A stretch of 40,442 bases of DNA, from positions 1-40,442 of the forward strand of contig JAKSYS010000582.1 of assembly GCA_022925895.1 (NCBI GenBank), in the 5' to 3' direction. Each line of letters opens with the position of its first letter. Position 1 is the stretch's first letter. A model generated the notes under the pieces. It made no database searches, was not told the origin of the DNA, and was given only the letters and a program-made list of their open reading frames with translations. Source of the stretch: Fragilaria crotonensis (taxonomy: Eukaryota; Bacillariophyta; Fragilariophyceae; Fragilariales; Fragilariaceae). This document shows positions 20,720 through 30,663 of the stretch, in pieces. The position numbers were made by a program, and so were the translations under genes.

Positions 20720-20908
20720 ATGATCGGGATGAACTGTGGTATTACTCGATGTGGAGTCATAGCTCCAAACACTTCCTGGGTGAAGCGCGCAACAAGAATA
20801 ACGGACGTGAACTTTCCAGATGGCTCGACCAGCAAAACCTTTTTAAATGAAGGCCTGGAAGCGCCAGGTTCGTGCCCATTCGGGGGACCCGAACACGAAT
20901 TAATGTAG
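20720..20908 (+). CDS. Small ORF, 62 aa, unknown
   Basis: ATG at 20720 to TAG at 20906-20908. It encodes MIGMNCGITRCGVIAPNTSW and continues with TRITDVNFPDGSTSKTF. Composition is protein-like, but there is no recognised domain. It begins 54 bp after the stop of the Ser/Arg-rich gene and could be part of a downstream exon or chance. The same ORF is present at 32268-32456. Confidence 0.25.
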   Translation: MIGMNCGITRCGVIAPNTSWVKRATRITDVNFPDGSTSKTFLNEGLEAPGSCPFGGPEHELM

Positions 20909-21094
20909 TTGACTAGTTGCATCAGTATGCCAGTTCTTGAACAGGTAGTTCATACCTGGTATTAGTTGTTTAAGCCATGGCCACACTGCATTGTGAAATG
21001 AGCTATGAAACAGGTGGCGAGTGGTGTGCATACACATTAGTGCACAAGAGCATCTGGTATGGTTAGACTTAGGGGGTTTCTCTAGACTCCGGGG

Positions 21095-21100
21095 TATAAA
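21095..21100 (+). promoter_or_regulatory. TATA box-like TATAAA
   Basis: ggggTATAAAatttgg lies 137 bp before the ATG of the SMP-30 fusion ORF in an otherwise gene-free interval (20909-21236). The copy at 32643-32648 is identical. It is supported by sequence and spacing only. Confidence 0.4.
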
Positions 21101-21236
21101 ATTTGGACCCTAACCAAAAATGTAAAATAGGCAATTCTTATGGTGTCACCCGAAATTCATGAACTCATGAACTCCGTTCATTATCATCACTGAAATCAAA
21201 AACTCATTCGGTCCATCAAACGACAATCTGTTCACA

Positions 21237-21914
21237 ATGGATGACAATGAGACTCATCATTATGATATTCATGCAGTTGACTGGGATGATGACACGGATA
21301 TGATGGCTGCTGCTGTGTTGGTAGTAGTGAATACCAACATAGCTATCATGAATTGTATCATGCTCGCTCATGAAGAACAACAGGAACAAGAGCGACTTCA
21401 GTTGATGGATGACGTCCTGCCACCAAATCAAGCCTACAGACATCCACCAGTACCGCAATACATACAAGTACCGGTAATGTTGCACGGTGGCACCACACAA
21501 GTCTCTGCACTGCTACCTTGTAGTACAAGGTCCGTAGGCGAGAGCTCAATAGCTCATAGCTCCATGAGCGACAGCCAACAAACAGCAACCAATATGAGTG
21601 ACCCAAATGCACTCAAGTCGATCTTGACTGGTCCTCCTGAGACCACAGCTCACCTAGTCTGGGATTTGAAGTGCGAGCTAGGAGAATGCTGTCTTTATGA
21701 TGACGAAACCAACGAGATCGTGTTTTCCGATATTCTGGGGAAACGTCTTCACAAGCTGTCCTTGGAGAACGGTGCCACAAAGTCTTTTGAACTTCCAAAG
21801 ATGTTGGGATCGTTTGCACTTTTGGAGAAGGGAGCGAAGGGATACCTCTGTGCGTGGGAGGATTCGTTTCAGATATACGACGTGGAGTCGAAGCAAGGTC
21901 CGCCCGAAATGTGA
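21237..21914 (+). pseudogene. Acidic leader fused to the start of an SMP-30/gluconolactonase-like protein, truncated, copy 1
   Basis: ATG at 21237. Residues 1-119 form an acidic, His- and Met-rich leader (MDDNETHHYDIHAVDWDDDT; AAAVLVVVNTNIAIM) of unknown role. From Met120 (21594) the sequence becomes SMP-30/regucalcin-like: LVWDLKCELGECCLYDDE with the conserved LGE metal-ligand motif, IVFSDILGKRLHKLSLENG, and a second blade SFALLEKGAKGYLCAWEDSF. The family is normally about 300 residues in six blades. Here it ends after about 100 residues at the junction near 21898, where antisense retroelement sequence starts and a short read-through (QGPPEM) ends at TGA 21912-21914. A hydrolase function is unlikely to survive. 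Confidence 0.65.
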
Positions 21915-23875
21915 AGGAGCGATTCCCAGAGTTGACCAGCTCTTCGAATTTGCTCCACGAGTTCTTCGATAGAAAGAGATCCTGAGCTGTCCAAGATGCC
22001 TTGGTTGGTGTCATCAACAAAAGCTCCAACTCGCCACTTTGTACGGAGGTCGTTCCACGGGTCGGAAAAATCGAGTCCAGGAATCTCGTCTTCATCGGAG
22101 ATGCGGTCCAACGCATTCAATAGAATAACCACAAGGCCCAGCCAGATGGCTGGGGAAGCGCCACTACCTTGTCCGGTGCCGAAAAGAGGTTCCGTTTCTG
22201 ATCCCGTATATGCTTGCGAAGCTGTCCCGTATGCATGTTTGACCGAGTATTGCATCGTCCGCAGTGTCTCCGCTTGACATTTAACGGCCATCTTTGGCAT
22301 CCCAAGGCGACGGCAAGCGATCATCCCCAGGGATGTAATAATTCTGTCATAACAGCCAGTTGCATCATTATCCATATGGGCACTATTAGCTCGTGTTTGT
22401 CTAATTAAGTCTTTTTCCAGACGAGCAAAGTACAGGGCGTCAGTTGTCATGCGACGCGGGCGTGACCCATGCTGTTGGTCATTGAGTGCCTGGCCGCTCG
22501 GCATTTTGACCATTCGCCTCCCGTAGATGATTTTTAGAAACAGATTGTAGTCGGCTTCAAAAGATGAATCACCCGTAGACGTGTCAGAAAGGGCGTCCAG
22601 CGTCTTTCTCGATGAGCGGAGTCACCGAGTGCGTCCAGCGTTCAGGAGCAAAGCCATTAGCGATGGGTAGATTCAAAAGTTGAGTATGAAGGTGCGCAGT
22701 ATCATCGTCGAGGATTGCCGTGCGATAGTGCCCAAGATGGCGACCAGAGGGAGATGTCGAGGTTGATTCTTTCCATTCTTTGACGGTGCGGATGAACTGC
22801 TCTACAGAGATGGTTGTAGAGATAGGTTTCACTGAGGCCGGCCGCCTGCATTCTTCCAGAAACACTTGGAGTTCACGCCGCATCGGGAGACCAAGATATT
22901 CGACACAGGCGCCCTCTACAATGGCTGTGGCAGGTTCAGTCAGACCGTCGTATCCAACAAGATCGAATAGAGCACCATGACCGAATGGGTGTCCTTGGCT
23001 TGGCGAAACCATTCCCTATTGTACCGAGTGAGTTCCTCTTCGATGGCATCACAGTCGATAAGCGTTGTATATTCAACCGATGTTTTGTCAGCCTGTGCCA
23101 TAGCAATGAGTTGAGTGGCAGAGACGTGCCCATTCGCATCGCAGAACTTAGAAGCCACTTTATGATTCTGAACTCCAGAAGGGACAAAAAAGTTTTGATA
23201 GACCCCCAGCATGCCTCTCCTGCATGGACGCATGGATGACGCTAAAGGGCTTTCTCATGTTTTCGATGTTAATAAGACGTTCAAGCCGACGAATCTTTGT
23301 TTCATTTGCGCTGCGAGCGCCAGCTTTGATTTCCTCGGGAGAGAAGTGTAAGCTGTGGTATCGTTCAAGAGTGCCCAAGAGATGTACTGCGCGATGATCA
23401 TACGCAGCATTGCGAATTGTGCGGAGCAGTTTAATGGCCTGTTTCCATCTCTGTTTGAGAGTTACCACGTCCGAACACTCGTCATCATTGAGAGAGATGT
23501 TGAGGGACTTGGTTCTAGCAAGTAGACTTGCCAGAGCAGACCGGAGACATACATTGCTTTCAACTTCTCGCAAGCGAAGGTGCCAGTAGCGTGCAGTCAA
23601 TCCAGCTTCTCGCAGTTTCGGAGACCATGCGTATTTCCCACTTGGCCGACGAGCTTGTTTCTCTGCGTGAAGCATTCCTCTTGTGACATCGCGATCAATT
23701 GCATCAAAGCTTTCTTTACATTGCTCTGGTGTGAGAGTGGACGCCACTGTTGTTAGATCTGCAACACGATCCCATAAACGATGGTCATCCGCATATTGCT
23801 TAAAAGATTCAAGATAGCGGTCCACCGACGGTTGATCTTCTGACCGAAGTGCTCTCGCTTTGGGTGGCGCAATTT
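21900..23875 (-). pseudogene. Retroelement reverse transcriptase domain, 3'-truncated, copy 1
   Basis: After a helical region (RDVTRGMLHAEKQARRPSGK; AYDHRAVHLLGTLERYHSL), RT motifs appear in order: EWKESTSTSPSGRHLGHYRT, WTHSVTPLIEKDAGRPF, LNDQQHGSRPRRMTTDAL, HMDNDATGCYDRI (first catalytic Asp), GTGQGSGASPAIWLGLVV, and GAFVDDTNQG with the catalytic DD at 22010-22021. The gene is cut off after QLWESLLHISGG, so the final RT motif and thumb are absent. Frame changes occur near 23190, 22980 and 22560. Confidence 0.75.
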
Positions 23876-25612
23876 TTTTCGACCGATCCCATGAGTGATG
23901 TGAAGTCCAGATCGATAAAGATGCCCCTGTGTTTTGAGAAAATACCATTATCATATGCAATGTATCCCGCATTCCGGATGACCTGAACGATAGCAGTTGA
24001 TCCTAACATGTAGTCAATGCGTCGACCGGTTCCATATTTGTACGTTGCAGGGGGATCAGAAGGTCCGAGAAGATGTAGATCTGTAAGTGTGCATTCGTCG
24101 ATGAGATGTGCTAAGCCACAGGTTGTGTCCTGGCCAAGTATTTCATTTGCATCAAGAGAAACAATTACTTCGTGGCCCCTGGATTGCAGATTGTTCACAA
24201 AGGTGACCAAATCGGTGATAAACTGCCTTCGTACATTTGGTTTGGAGACCCCTTGAGATAGTAGGAGAGAGTGCTGTTGATCGAAGAAACCAAAGCCTCC
24301 AGAGGGTTGCTGGCGTGGGCTGCGGTACGCCGTGATAATGGCAAGAAGCTTTCCTCGTTTTCCCAAGTAGCAGAGACCCGACCATCGTCCAAGGCCCGAG
24401 GGGTCCACCAGAGGTGTACCCGTGCTTCGAGTAGCCCATCGGTCTGTTGTTGTCATAAACGTACCGCCTGGTTGGTATCCACTAGTAGAGCCCGACAGAC
24501 GAGCAGAATCAGGGGGAAGCGTGCTGGAGGAGAAGGCACTGCGTGACGTGCAGAAGTGTTTGCCGATAGGGCGTTGGAGACTTTGACGGACTATCGGATT
24601 GGAGAAATCAAGTCCCGGATCTGCCCAACAGAAGGTACCGATCTTGAGTTGCGCCATACTTGACACATATAGTGCAATTTCGTCGGCGTCGTTCCTTAGC
24701 CCGTCGATGTTCTGAAAGTATATGCGATGAAGGTCTCCAGGGTCGTCATGGATGGAGTCACCCCATGTTGTCGTCTTCCTTGCAATGATGTTCGGAGGGT
24801 GCAGAGGTGAAAAATTAAACAGAGTCTGTGCAGTGGGCGCCGCAGTTTCTTTTTCTGCCAGTGCGTTGACTGGCGTGAAGGAGAGACGGATTCTGCAGAC
24901 GAGTCGATGAGGCACGAATCGTGTCACTCCCGAGTAGCAACAATCTGTGCCAGCGCTAGAACTGGGAAGACTAACATGGGTACCCTCCACTGGAGCCCAT
25001 GTCTTCGTTGTATTGAAGGCTCAAGTTGGATGTTGATGGTGACTTTGTTGGAGTAGAGGCGGCGCGTCGTTTCAATGGATTGGTGGCTTTCTTTGGCGTA
25101 CCAAGAAGAGCCAAGACTGTGTTTCCTTGGCTCTCCGGAGGAAACAGTTGAACACCCTGCATGCCGTGTCCCTCAGATGGAAGTGATTGATGAGATGCTG
25201 GTTCGACCCAGAGTGGATCTTCATGAAGCGGAATAATGCCAGTAGGGGTTGGTGACATAGGAGGAGAAAGTCGCTTGCTGACCATGATGGCCTTGAACAT
25301 GGCCTTGATTTCTGCTAGCGACGAATCGAATTTGTCCAGTCGACTATGAGCAGAGGCTGCAGTGAGCCCAGAGTGCGAGGACGAGCGAGATACCTTCGAC
25401 TTCGCAGACTTTGACATTTGTGACTCAACTGAATTTGTCCCAGACGGGAGATCGAGTTGAGCCTCGAGGATGGCAATTTTTTGCGTTGATTGATCTCGAT
25501 GGATGACATTTTTCTTTCGGGGCGCCTTTCGCTTTCGAGAGCAGAGTTTCCTGAAGAGGTTTGCGCCATGCAATGGACCCTTTGGAATGCGTTGTCCCAT
25601 CGATGGTGTCAC
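23876..25612 (-). pseudogene. Retroelement linker and EEP-type endonuclease domain, copy 1
   Basis: A Ser/Lys-rich linker (25612 to about 24980, e.g. SKSAKSKVSRSSSHSGLTAA) leads to an EEP fold: IYFQNIDGLRNDADEIALYV (Asn motif), LKIGTFCWADPGLDFSNP, GKLLAIITAYRSPRQQ, RGHEVIVSLDANEILGQD (D-X-N motif), TYKYGTGRRIDYMLGS and FSKHRGIFIDLD near 23920. In this superfamily the enzyme nicks target DNA to prime reverse transcription. Two usual catalytic positions look altered: WADPG where a Glu-Thr is common, and SKH where SDH is common. A run of seven A's near 23872-23878 breaks the frame before the RT part. Confidence 0.7.
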
Positions 25613-25739
25613 CTCCAGTCAGAGACGAGACTGGAGAGAATAGACTAGAAGTGTCATCCGTAGGAGCGTCCTTTTCGTCCTAATCCTTTTTGCCAGAATC
25701 GTGTCGATGTTTTTGTAAAGACGGTCGTTGGAATGTCGG

Positions 25740-27545
25740 GATGGGTCACGAGGCTCTCGAATAAAGTTTCACTGCGTGCGACAGGGTCGGATTTCGACGT
25801 GTCCAATAATTCTGAAGTTCCACCTTTGCCTGGAAAAGTGACGCCGAAGGAACCACTAATACTGTTTTTCCTTCATTGGTACCACCGTTCTCAAGATCCA
25901 ACTCCAGAGATTCGCCGTCAGGTGATAACAGACTTTTGCCCATTGGCGAGGCGTGCGACTGACGGTTTCACCAGAATCAAAAACTCAGTGACTTCAGTAT
26001 CAATCGCTGCAGATGCCGCAAAGAGAAGATGAGAAACGTCGTCAAGGTATTCATTATGGACCTTGTAGATTCTCTGATAGTCATGTTTGAGGTCTGCTTG
26101 GCTCCAAGTGCAAGACGGGAGATAAAGATTTCCGGGTGGAGACCCTCGCCGCATAAGGCAGTACTGAGATGTTCTGCTAGTTGTGTTGCCGTAGATTTAC
26201 CACAACGTACGGTGAGGATAGTGATACGGCTGCCTGTCGGGTTGGAATGCCTGAGTTTGATGTCAAATACCGGCGCATCAGGAGGAAGGACCTCATTACA
26301 AAGATACTTCAAGTACTGTCCGCGATGAGTCACTGATGCATCTTTAGTAGGATGTCGCCTACATAGGTGAGTTCGCCTTGTGAAGCTGGAACTGCAGATG
26401 GGTCAAATGTCAGGTTTTCACCGCGTTTGGCAATAGCCAATACCTTCGATTTCATTACGTGCGAGAACTGAGCCCCAGTAGCACATATGCGAAAGCTAAA
26501 ATAGAAGCATTGCTCTTTTGCGACTGGTACGACACGAATGCTGAGGAACTTTGATAGCTGTGCCGGGTCGATGTCAGGTGTTGCATCCATTTGATCAACT
26601 TGCCATTCCATCATCCATGAGTGATCGGTATTAAAGCAGGAAAGGATCGGTGCAAGGCGCCGATGCATTGTTGCCGTAGATGACCGAAGCTCATTGAAAT
26701 CTTTGGAGCCCAGCGGGTTTCAACACGAACCACGTGCTTAATCGCTGATGGACGTCGAACTTGGTGAGTCAGTGATGGCTGATCTGTCGCCTTGGGCTGG
26801 TCGGTGGCAGTAGTCGTACTACTGCTGGACGTGACGGTAGCTCCAGTAATAGAGCTTGTTGTCGTGGAAGACGATTTGTTGCGTTTCGTCGAATAAACAA
26901 CTGCATCTGCTTGTGTGGTAGGAGGTTCATCAGAGGAGGACTGAGATGATTCCTGTAAGACGATTGCAGGCGACTCTGTCGCTGCTGCGGTGCTTAACTT
27001 CAAGGTTGCAGCAGTACGAAGCGAGGAGATTATCTCTTTGTCACTGCTGTCAGCAGAGTCAATATCCATAGCGGTGTTTTGTTCCGCGGGCTGCTTAAGG
27101 CCGAGGAGGTATGAATCCATGTCGTTCAGAGACAGATCGAAGAAGCTGGGATGAGTCTGCGCGAGTGCAGTCTCAACAGCAGAGATTGTTTGCATCAGGA
27201 AACCATCAATTTTTGCATGATTTTCCAAGTGATTGCGATAATAACGAGCCAATCGAAGATTTTCGGCTTCGACTGATTCGTGGGCTTTGTGAGAGTAATA
27301 TTCATCGGGACTAACGAAGTCCTGAATACCGAATGAAACATAGGTGTTCCAAGAGTTGACAGACAGATTTTTGTATGCTCTGTTGTAGTTTTTGATGCGT
27401 AGCGCAATCACAGAAGGGTCGATGGTTTTAAAACCAATAAGGGTGGGGGAGCCTTGTACCCTAAAGGAGGTAGGGACAGAGCAGCAGCAGTTTGGGGATG
27501 CAGTGAACCCTTGGTACCGCGACTGGATCGTTTGGGATCCACCAT
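25740..27545 (-). pseudogene. Retroelement N-terminal and central domains, copy 1
   Basis: Begins MVDPKRSSRGTKGSLHPQTA at 27545. A 5-G run at about 27447-27451 puts the next part (GFKTIDPSVIALRIKNYNRA) in another frame; copy 2 has six G and is in frame. A Ser/Thr/Ala-rich linker follows (26740-27000). The central domain then reads DFNELRSSTATMHRRLAPIL, FLSIRVVPVAKEQCFYFSFR, GENLTFDPSAVPASQGE, VLPPDAPVFDIKLRH and ILTVRCGKSTATQLAEHLST, down to ELDLENGGTNEGKTVLVVPS near 25850. Frame changes at about 26696 and 26347 are shared with copy 2; the ones at about 25979 and 25935 are not. Function is unknown; position suggests an ORF1-like or RNA-binding role, which is inference. Confidence 0.65.
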
Positions 27546-28045
27546 GGTGGATGGCTGACAATTTCGGGTGCAGATTCACGAAAAAACGGACGGACAGACA
27601 GAACGCTTCTAAAAATCTCTAAGCTAGGAATTGTGTGAGAGCACCACAAACGTAATAATACGCATACACTCAATTCACCACTAGTACGTGTCAACAAAAC
27701 CAAAATAAGGCAAACGTCGTATGTTGATGTGTTTACAATTGTATTTGCATTTATGTTCAAAATACCCATCAGCTTCATGCTGAAGAGAAATGCTTTATAC
27801 CGTCAGTGATGTTTGGGAGCGACATAACGTTAATTCAAATTCTTTATCTAGCATTAAATTCTTTGTGCACACGTTCTCTCTCCAAAACTATTACTAGTAC
27901 ATGATTGTTGTTTTCTTGCCAGTGACATCACTAGAATTCAATTCTTATTCCTTCATTCCCTCATTGTGACAACCAGCAGTATACTAATTTAAAAGGTTAA
28001 CTGACGCCCACTGTGTCAGACTGTACTGTGCCCAAACCCAGAATT

Positions 28046-28687
28046 ATGCATGACCGTACTCAAACCAACCTCACCGTAACCGTTCCCTGTCGCGCTGCAA
28101 CCAACCCCACCCAAACCGTGCCCAACCCCACTGCAACCAACCCTGCCATGACCGACGAATCAACAGACCATACCGCGTCGAAACATACCGTGCTTCAGTC
28201 TACCGTACCTACCGCGACGAATCCTACCGTGCCTCAATCAACCGTACCTACCGTGCCGAATCTTACCGTGCCTCAACCAACCGTACCTACTGTGACGATT
28301 CCTACCGTGCCTCAACCAACCGTACCTACTGTGACGATTCCTACCGTGCCTCAACAAACCGTACATACTGTGATTGAACCTACTGTGCCTCAACCAACCG
28401 TATCTACTGTGACGATTCCTACCGTGCCTCAACCAACCGTACCTACTGTGACTGAACCTACTGTGCCTCAACCAACCGTACCTACTGTGACGATTCCTAC
28501 TGTGCCCCAACCAACCGTACCTACTGTGACAGACCCTACCATGCCTCCAACTACCGTACCAACTGTGAAGGAACCTACTGTGCCTCAACGTACCATGACA
28601 TTCGAAGTGGCTAGTCTTTTCCCACACTACAGCCATCCACCCTGGATCATCCGTCATTGCCAACCTGTTCATTTCAATTTAGCCTAG
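28046..28687 (+). CDS. Pro/Thr/Val 13-residue repeat protein, 213 aa, unknown
   Basis: The frame opens by 28013 and the first ATG is at 28046; it stops with TAG at 28685-28687. After a Thr/Asn/Pro-rich start (RTQTNLTVTVPCRAATNPTQ) it consists of repeats of TVPQPTVPTVTIP with small variations (TVTEP, TVIEP, TVTDP), then a non-repeated tail (TFEVASLFPHYSHPPWIIRH). There is no clear signal peptide. Low-complexity P/T/V repeats of this sort occur in extracellular or cell-wall proteins, but the frame could also be a by-product of minisatellite growth. It fills most of the 782-bp insert. Confidence 0.4.
   Translation: MHDRTQTNLTVTVPCRAATNPTQTVPNPTATNPAMTDESTDHTASKHTVLQSTVPTATNPTVPQSTVPTVPNLTVPQPTVPTVTIPTVPQPTVPTVTIPTVPQQTVHTVIEPTVPQPTVSTVTIPTVPQPTVPTVTEPTVPQPTVPTVTIPTVPQPTVPTVTDPTMPPTTVPTVKEPTVPQRTMTFEVASLFPHYSHPPWIIRHCQPVHFNLA
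28230..28590 (+). repeat. 39-bp minisatellite
   Basis: The unit accgtgcctcaaccaaccgt followed by acctactgtgacgattcct (39 bp, 13 codons) is repeated about nine times with point changes, whole repeats staying in one frame. A shorter internal repeat (accgt-acct / actgtg) is visible. Confidence 0.85.
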
Positions 28688-29923
28688 TTCATAGTCCCCG
28701 CAAGCTAGCTTGCCTGGACAGGGTACTCACTGGTGACCTCACGGTCACTGGACGGAGACAACCCTTAATAATTAGTTCTTATATAATTTAAAAGGTTAAC
28801 AACGTATTCAAACTTTTGCAAGGACAAACTATGTACCCGCCCTGCCTCAGCCTATCCCTCATCTTTGGGCCGTGAAGGGCTTTGCCTTTCCTTTTCGTGG
28901 CTGAACAACTTCTGTTGGACTCCGAACTTTGCATATCTCCCTGGAACACTGAAAGGTTGCATGGTTGAAGAAGCAATGCTCAATATTGTTTGTAGTTGAG
29001 TTACTATTAAACAAAATCTTGAGCTGAAAGAATACACGTTGCTTGAGGATTTCTTGCCATGCCGAACAATGACATCTCATTGTCTACAGCAGCTCATGAT
29101 GTGCACATCTTATTGAGCTCAAAAGTGGCAGAAATGATGCTCGTGTAATTTCTGAAGCACGGCTGATGATAATGCTGGTATCTATGCAATCTTTGCTATT
29201 GAGTAGCCACAGATGCAAAATGAACATCATTTCCTTTGAAATAATGAGGTCTTGCAAAATGGTGGGTGTTTCAATAATTTTTACACCACTTTGGGGCCAA
29301 CAGGACTTTTAAAGATGCATTTCAAGATCAAATGCGGTGGCCTACAAGTTGGCATTGGAGGATTCCATTGCAGTTCTTGGGCTGGATGGCCAACACAAAA
29401 GTTGCATATCTTTTGAGCTTACTGGAATCAACAAGGGGAGCCATTTGAACATCTAGCTTGCTATGCTGCACTCCTTGATGACTTCTATGTAGAATCTGAG
29501 TAGTTCAATGTGCATTTAATAGTGTCACTATGTTCCTATTGACCATCATGGGCAATTCTATTTTTGAGTTTGCAGCAGTAATACTCCTACACAATCTTGT
29601 TTTTTATGGCTTTAATAATGGCACATAACAGGATTTATTAAGGTACGTGGACCGGGTGGGTTGACACTAGATTGCAAGGCAGGAGCCAAACTGAGTTGGG
29701 TCTGGGTCGGCTACATACGTTATGACAGGTAGAGAAAGTGTTTGTAATGATGATTGGCAGGCTTCGACGTACTCTGGAGCTCTGGAGCTCTACATCGAAA
29801 GCACAGTAGTATCTAGTAGTACAAAAGTCGAATTTACGACCAGGAACTCTATGATAATGCAATCAAAGTTGAACATCCTACAAGGGACCAGGACTGGGAC
29901 ACCCGCAAATGCGTTTCTGGATT

Positions 29924-29954
29924 GGTACCAGGTACAAGTACAATACCTGGTACC
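29924..29954. other. Perfect 11-bp GTAC-rich hairpin
   Basis: ggtaccaggta (29924-29934) and tacctggtacc (29944-29954) pair perfectly around a 9-nt loop. In R copy 1 (18335-18365) the same structure has one mismatch. The surrounding DNA is full of ggtac/gtacc words. Confidence 0.6.
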
Positions 29955-30663
29955 TGGTACGGAGACCAACGACGGCACACCATCCCACTATTACGAGTTA
30001 CGAGACCACCCAAGAACCCTTTTCTCCATTAGTTGATTTCGGTGTCATCGACAGAATTGTCGCCGATCACTCAGCTTGAAGATTTGTCAGAACTTTCGGG
30101 TACTTGTAAATAGTTTTATAAACTGTCGTCGTAGGCAGAGATGCACTTGATGCGAATATTGTAACTTGTAACCAAAGGTGCTATTGGAACTCATGAGTCA
30201 TTTGTCTTGATGCAAAGGAAATATGTCATATTGTTCAGGAGTCTGCTAGGGGTCATTAGGGCTTAGCCAAAATGACCTTCCTGACTCATAAAAATTTGTG
30301 TCCTTAATCGTTCATACATGCTGTACCTTTTTTATCTTAGATTTTTTTCGAAAAGGCCGATCACATTTTGTGGTCATTTGGTACTCACTGCTTATGCCCC
30401 TATCTGAACATGTACGTAGCCCACGTCGTCCTGCAATATGTAATAAAAGCACATCACGACTGTTACGTTGGCGTCCGGAGTCCGTAGTCCCCCAAGACAG
30501 CCGTAGTACCAGGGCCTCTGTGTATGTATACTGCACCGAAAAAGGAACCTGCAAGGTTTTGCACAGCAATGAGTCATTCACTGAGATCCACTTAAAACGC
30601 GCACAATAATCAATTGTTGTTGCAGTGAGAAATTCACTGCGCTCGGGCGTGCAGCTCGACAGC

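Larger units (their letters stand above)
21900..27545 (-). mobile_element. Non-LTR-type retroelement with EEP endonuclease and RT, 3'-truncated, copy 1
   Basis: Read on the minus strand from an ATG at 27545: an N-terminal region with a Ser/Thr-rich linker, a conserved central domain, a second linker, an exonuclease-endonuclease-phosphatase (EEP) domain, and a reverse transcriptase with FVDD at 22010-22021. The layout EEP then RT in one long gene, with no flanking LTRs adjacent to it, is that of LINE-like elements. I recognise it from memory as a family abundant in diatoms. The RT ends abruptly after LLHISGG at 21900, where SMP-30 sequence begins, so the thumb and everything downstream are missing. 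Several frame changes interrupt it. Confidence 0.8.
28002..28783. mobile_element. 782-bp insertion flanked by a 17-bp direct repeat
   Basis: taatttaaaaggttaac occurs at 27985-28001 and 28784-28800. R1 (near 17210) and R3 (39476-39492) have the site once and lack everything between, so this is a clean insertion with what looks like a 17-bp target-site duplication. The ends show no terminal inverted repeats and no poly(A). Near its right end are small palindromes (caagctagcttg; gtgacc...ggtcac at about 28732-28748). The mechanism is unknown. Confidence 0.75.
27639..30600. repeat. Repeat R, copy 2, carrying a 782-bp insert
   Basis: Homologous to 16892-19046 and 39134-40442. Without the insert at 28002-28783 it is about 2.18 kb. 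It is near-identical to copy 3 over all that is visible and substitution-diverged from copy 1. The last mismatch to copy 1 before near identity is at 30600. It contains a possible transposase relic at about 29290-29503. Confidence 0.8.

Noticed and set aside
21600-21915. Functional gluconolactonase gene
   Set aside because: Only about the first third of the domain remains before the retroelement junction, in both copies.
28238-28672. Minus-strand 144-codon frame rich in HSRYGWLRHG repeats
   Set aside because: Reverse reading of the 39-bp minisatellite; any frame of a 39-bp repeat without stops stays open. The plus-strand frame has start, stop and a non-repeated tail.
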